Positions 6,486 through 6,983 of a DNA stretch of 6,983 nt are shown piece by piece. Both the position numbers and the translations under genes were made by a program. The stretch's first letter is position 1. Every line of letters begins with the position of its first letter. The stretch is from assembly GCA_027040585.1 (NCBI GenBank), contig JALULU010000297.1, positions 1-6,983 of the forward strand, read 5' to 3'. Origin of the DNA: Acidobacteriota bacterium (GTDB taxonomy: Bacteria > Acidobacteriota > JAAYUB01 > JAMOQF01). The notes under the pieces were generated by a model. The model searched no databases. It was not told the DNA's origin and saw only the letters and a list, made by a program, of their open reading frames with translations.

Positions 6486-6983
6486 TTTTTGTTTTATTGG
6501 TTCCCAATTACCAATTACAATTTCCTTAACCTTGATTAAAGGTGAGTATTTAAATTTACTGCCGCTATTGTAACTCCATCCCATATATTTTTCGGGTCCA
6601 CCTGAAGTTGTTGTGATAAAAAACCTGTTGTCTATAAAGCCAAATCCTTTTGCTATATCTGCAGGCAATTCAGCCTTTCCCCTGCTTGTATCAACAGGTA
6701 CCCAGCCATAATTTGGAAGATAAATTTCAGCCCATCTGTGAAAAACCCAATCCATAGATGTTTCGTCTCCTCTTATTGCAACTGTACCTACATATCTTGC
6801 AGGAATTCCAGCACTTCTACAAAGTGAAATATATGAAAAAGTATATTCAGAACATGAACCACTACCTCTTTTTAACACAACCGGAGCGGTTTCCCATCCG
6901 CCAGTCCTTTTATATGAGACCCTTGATATAACAAAGTTGTATAATTTTCTTGCAACCCAATAGGGATTCTTATCGCTCCCTAC
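6483..6983 (-). CDS. Transglutaminase-like protein, C-terminal part (runs off right edge)
   Basis: The last 166 residues are present; the frame is open to position 6983, so the gene begins outside the window. It belongs to the transglutaminase-like (papain-fold cysteine) superfamily. The catalytic Cys is C44 of this fragment in RGSGSCSEYTF, followed by the typical LCRSAGIPARYVG. The His is H82 in DWVFHRWAEIY, and the Asp is D98 in YGWVPVDTSRG, giving a full Cys-His-Asp triad. Bacterial members are often secreted or membrane-bound proteases, peptide cross-linkers or amidases; the substrate cannot be told here, and any signal peptide lies outside the window. A GTG at 6878-6876 could be taken as a start, but family-like sequence (WVARKLYNFVISRVSYKR, then GGWETAPVVL) continues upstream of it in frame. 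The stop lies in the shared terminator stem. Confidence 0.88.
   Translation of the reverse strand, partial: VGSDKNPYWVARKLYNFVISRVSYKRTGGWETAPVVLKRGSGSCSEYTFSYISLCRSAGIPARYVGTVAIRGDETSMDWVFHRWAEIYLPNYGWVPVDTSRGKAELPADIAKGFGFIDNRFFITTTSGGPEKYMGWSYNSGSKFKYSPLIKVKEIVIGNWEPIKQK

Noticed and set aside
6876..6878. GTG as the start of the transglutaminase gene
   Set aside because: The frame is open through it to the window edge and the upstream residues fit the family, so the real start lies outside the window.

Overview
The window is strongly AT-rich, about 30% G+C by eye. It looks like a bacterial chromosome segment from a diderm (Gram-negative) organism: it has a TonB-type envelope protein, several predicted exported proteins and housekeeping genes with ordinary sigma70-like promoters and Shine-Dalgarno sites. 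The taxon cannot be fixed from sequence alone. The transglutaminase and TonB-like proteins recall deep-branching groups such as Acidobacteriota or Aminicenantota, but that is a weak impression. No RNA gene, CRISPR array, insertion sequence or phage gene is visible.

Layout. On the minus strand at the left edge are the first 25 codons of prolyl-tRNA synthetase (proS, running off the window). Upstream of it is a large exported TPR-repeat protein (323-2281). Its reading frame appears to continue after a frameshift down to position 180. An 87-bp divergent promoter region (2282-2368) separates it from a plus-strand pair with overlapping ends: a degenerate PilT/GspE-type ATPase (2369-3364) and an unrecognised exported protein (3354-4184). 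Next come serC, phosphoserine aminotransferase (4266-5351), with its own near-consensus promoter, and a single-pass TonB-like protein (5443-6459), also with its own promoter. A strong bidirectional hairpin terminator (6457-6485) separates that gene from a convergent transglutaminase-like gene (6483-6983, minus strand), whose 5' part lies beyond the right edge.

How the genes relate. proS and serC are housekeeping genes with no evident link to each other. The ATPase and the exported protein are probably co-translated and may work together, perhaps near a type IV pilus or type II secretion-like machine, but no other such gene is present. The most notable points are the TPR gene, which has the helical architecture that usually precedes a CHAT protease domain yet ends in a frameshifted, truncated tail; the ATPase, which keeps Walker A and the Walker B glutamate but has lost Asp-box and His-box residues; and the TonB-like protein, whose membrane helix lacks the usual ExbB-coupling residues. 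Nothing here amounts to a clear new system.
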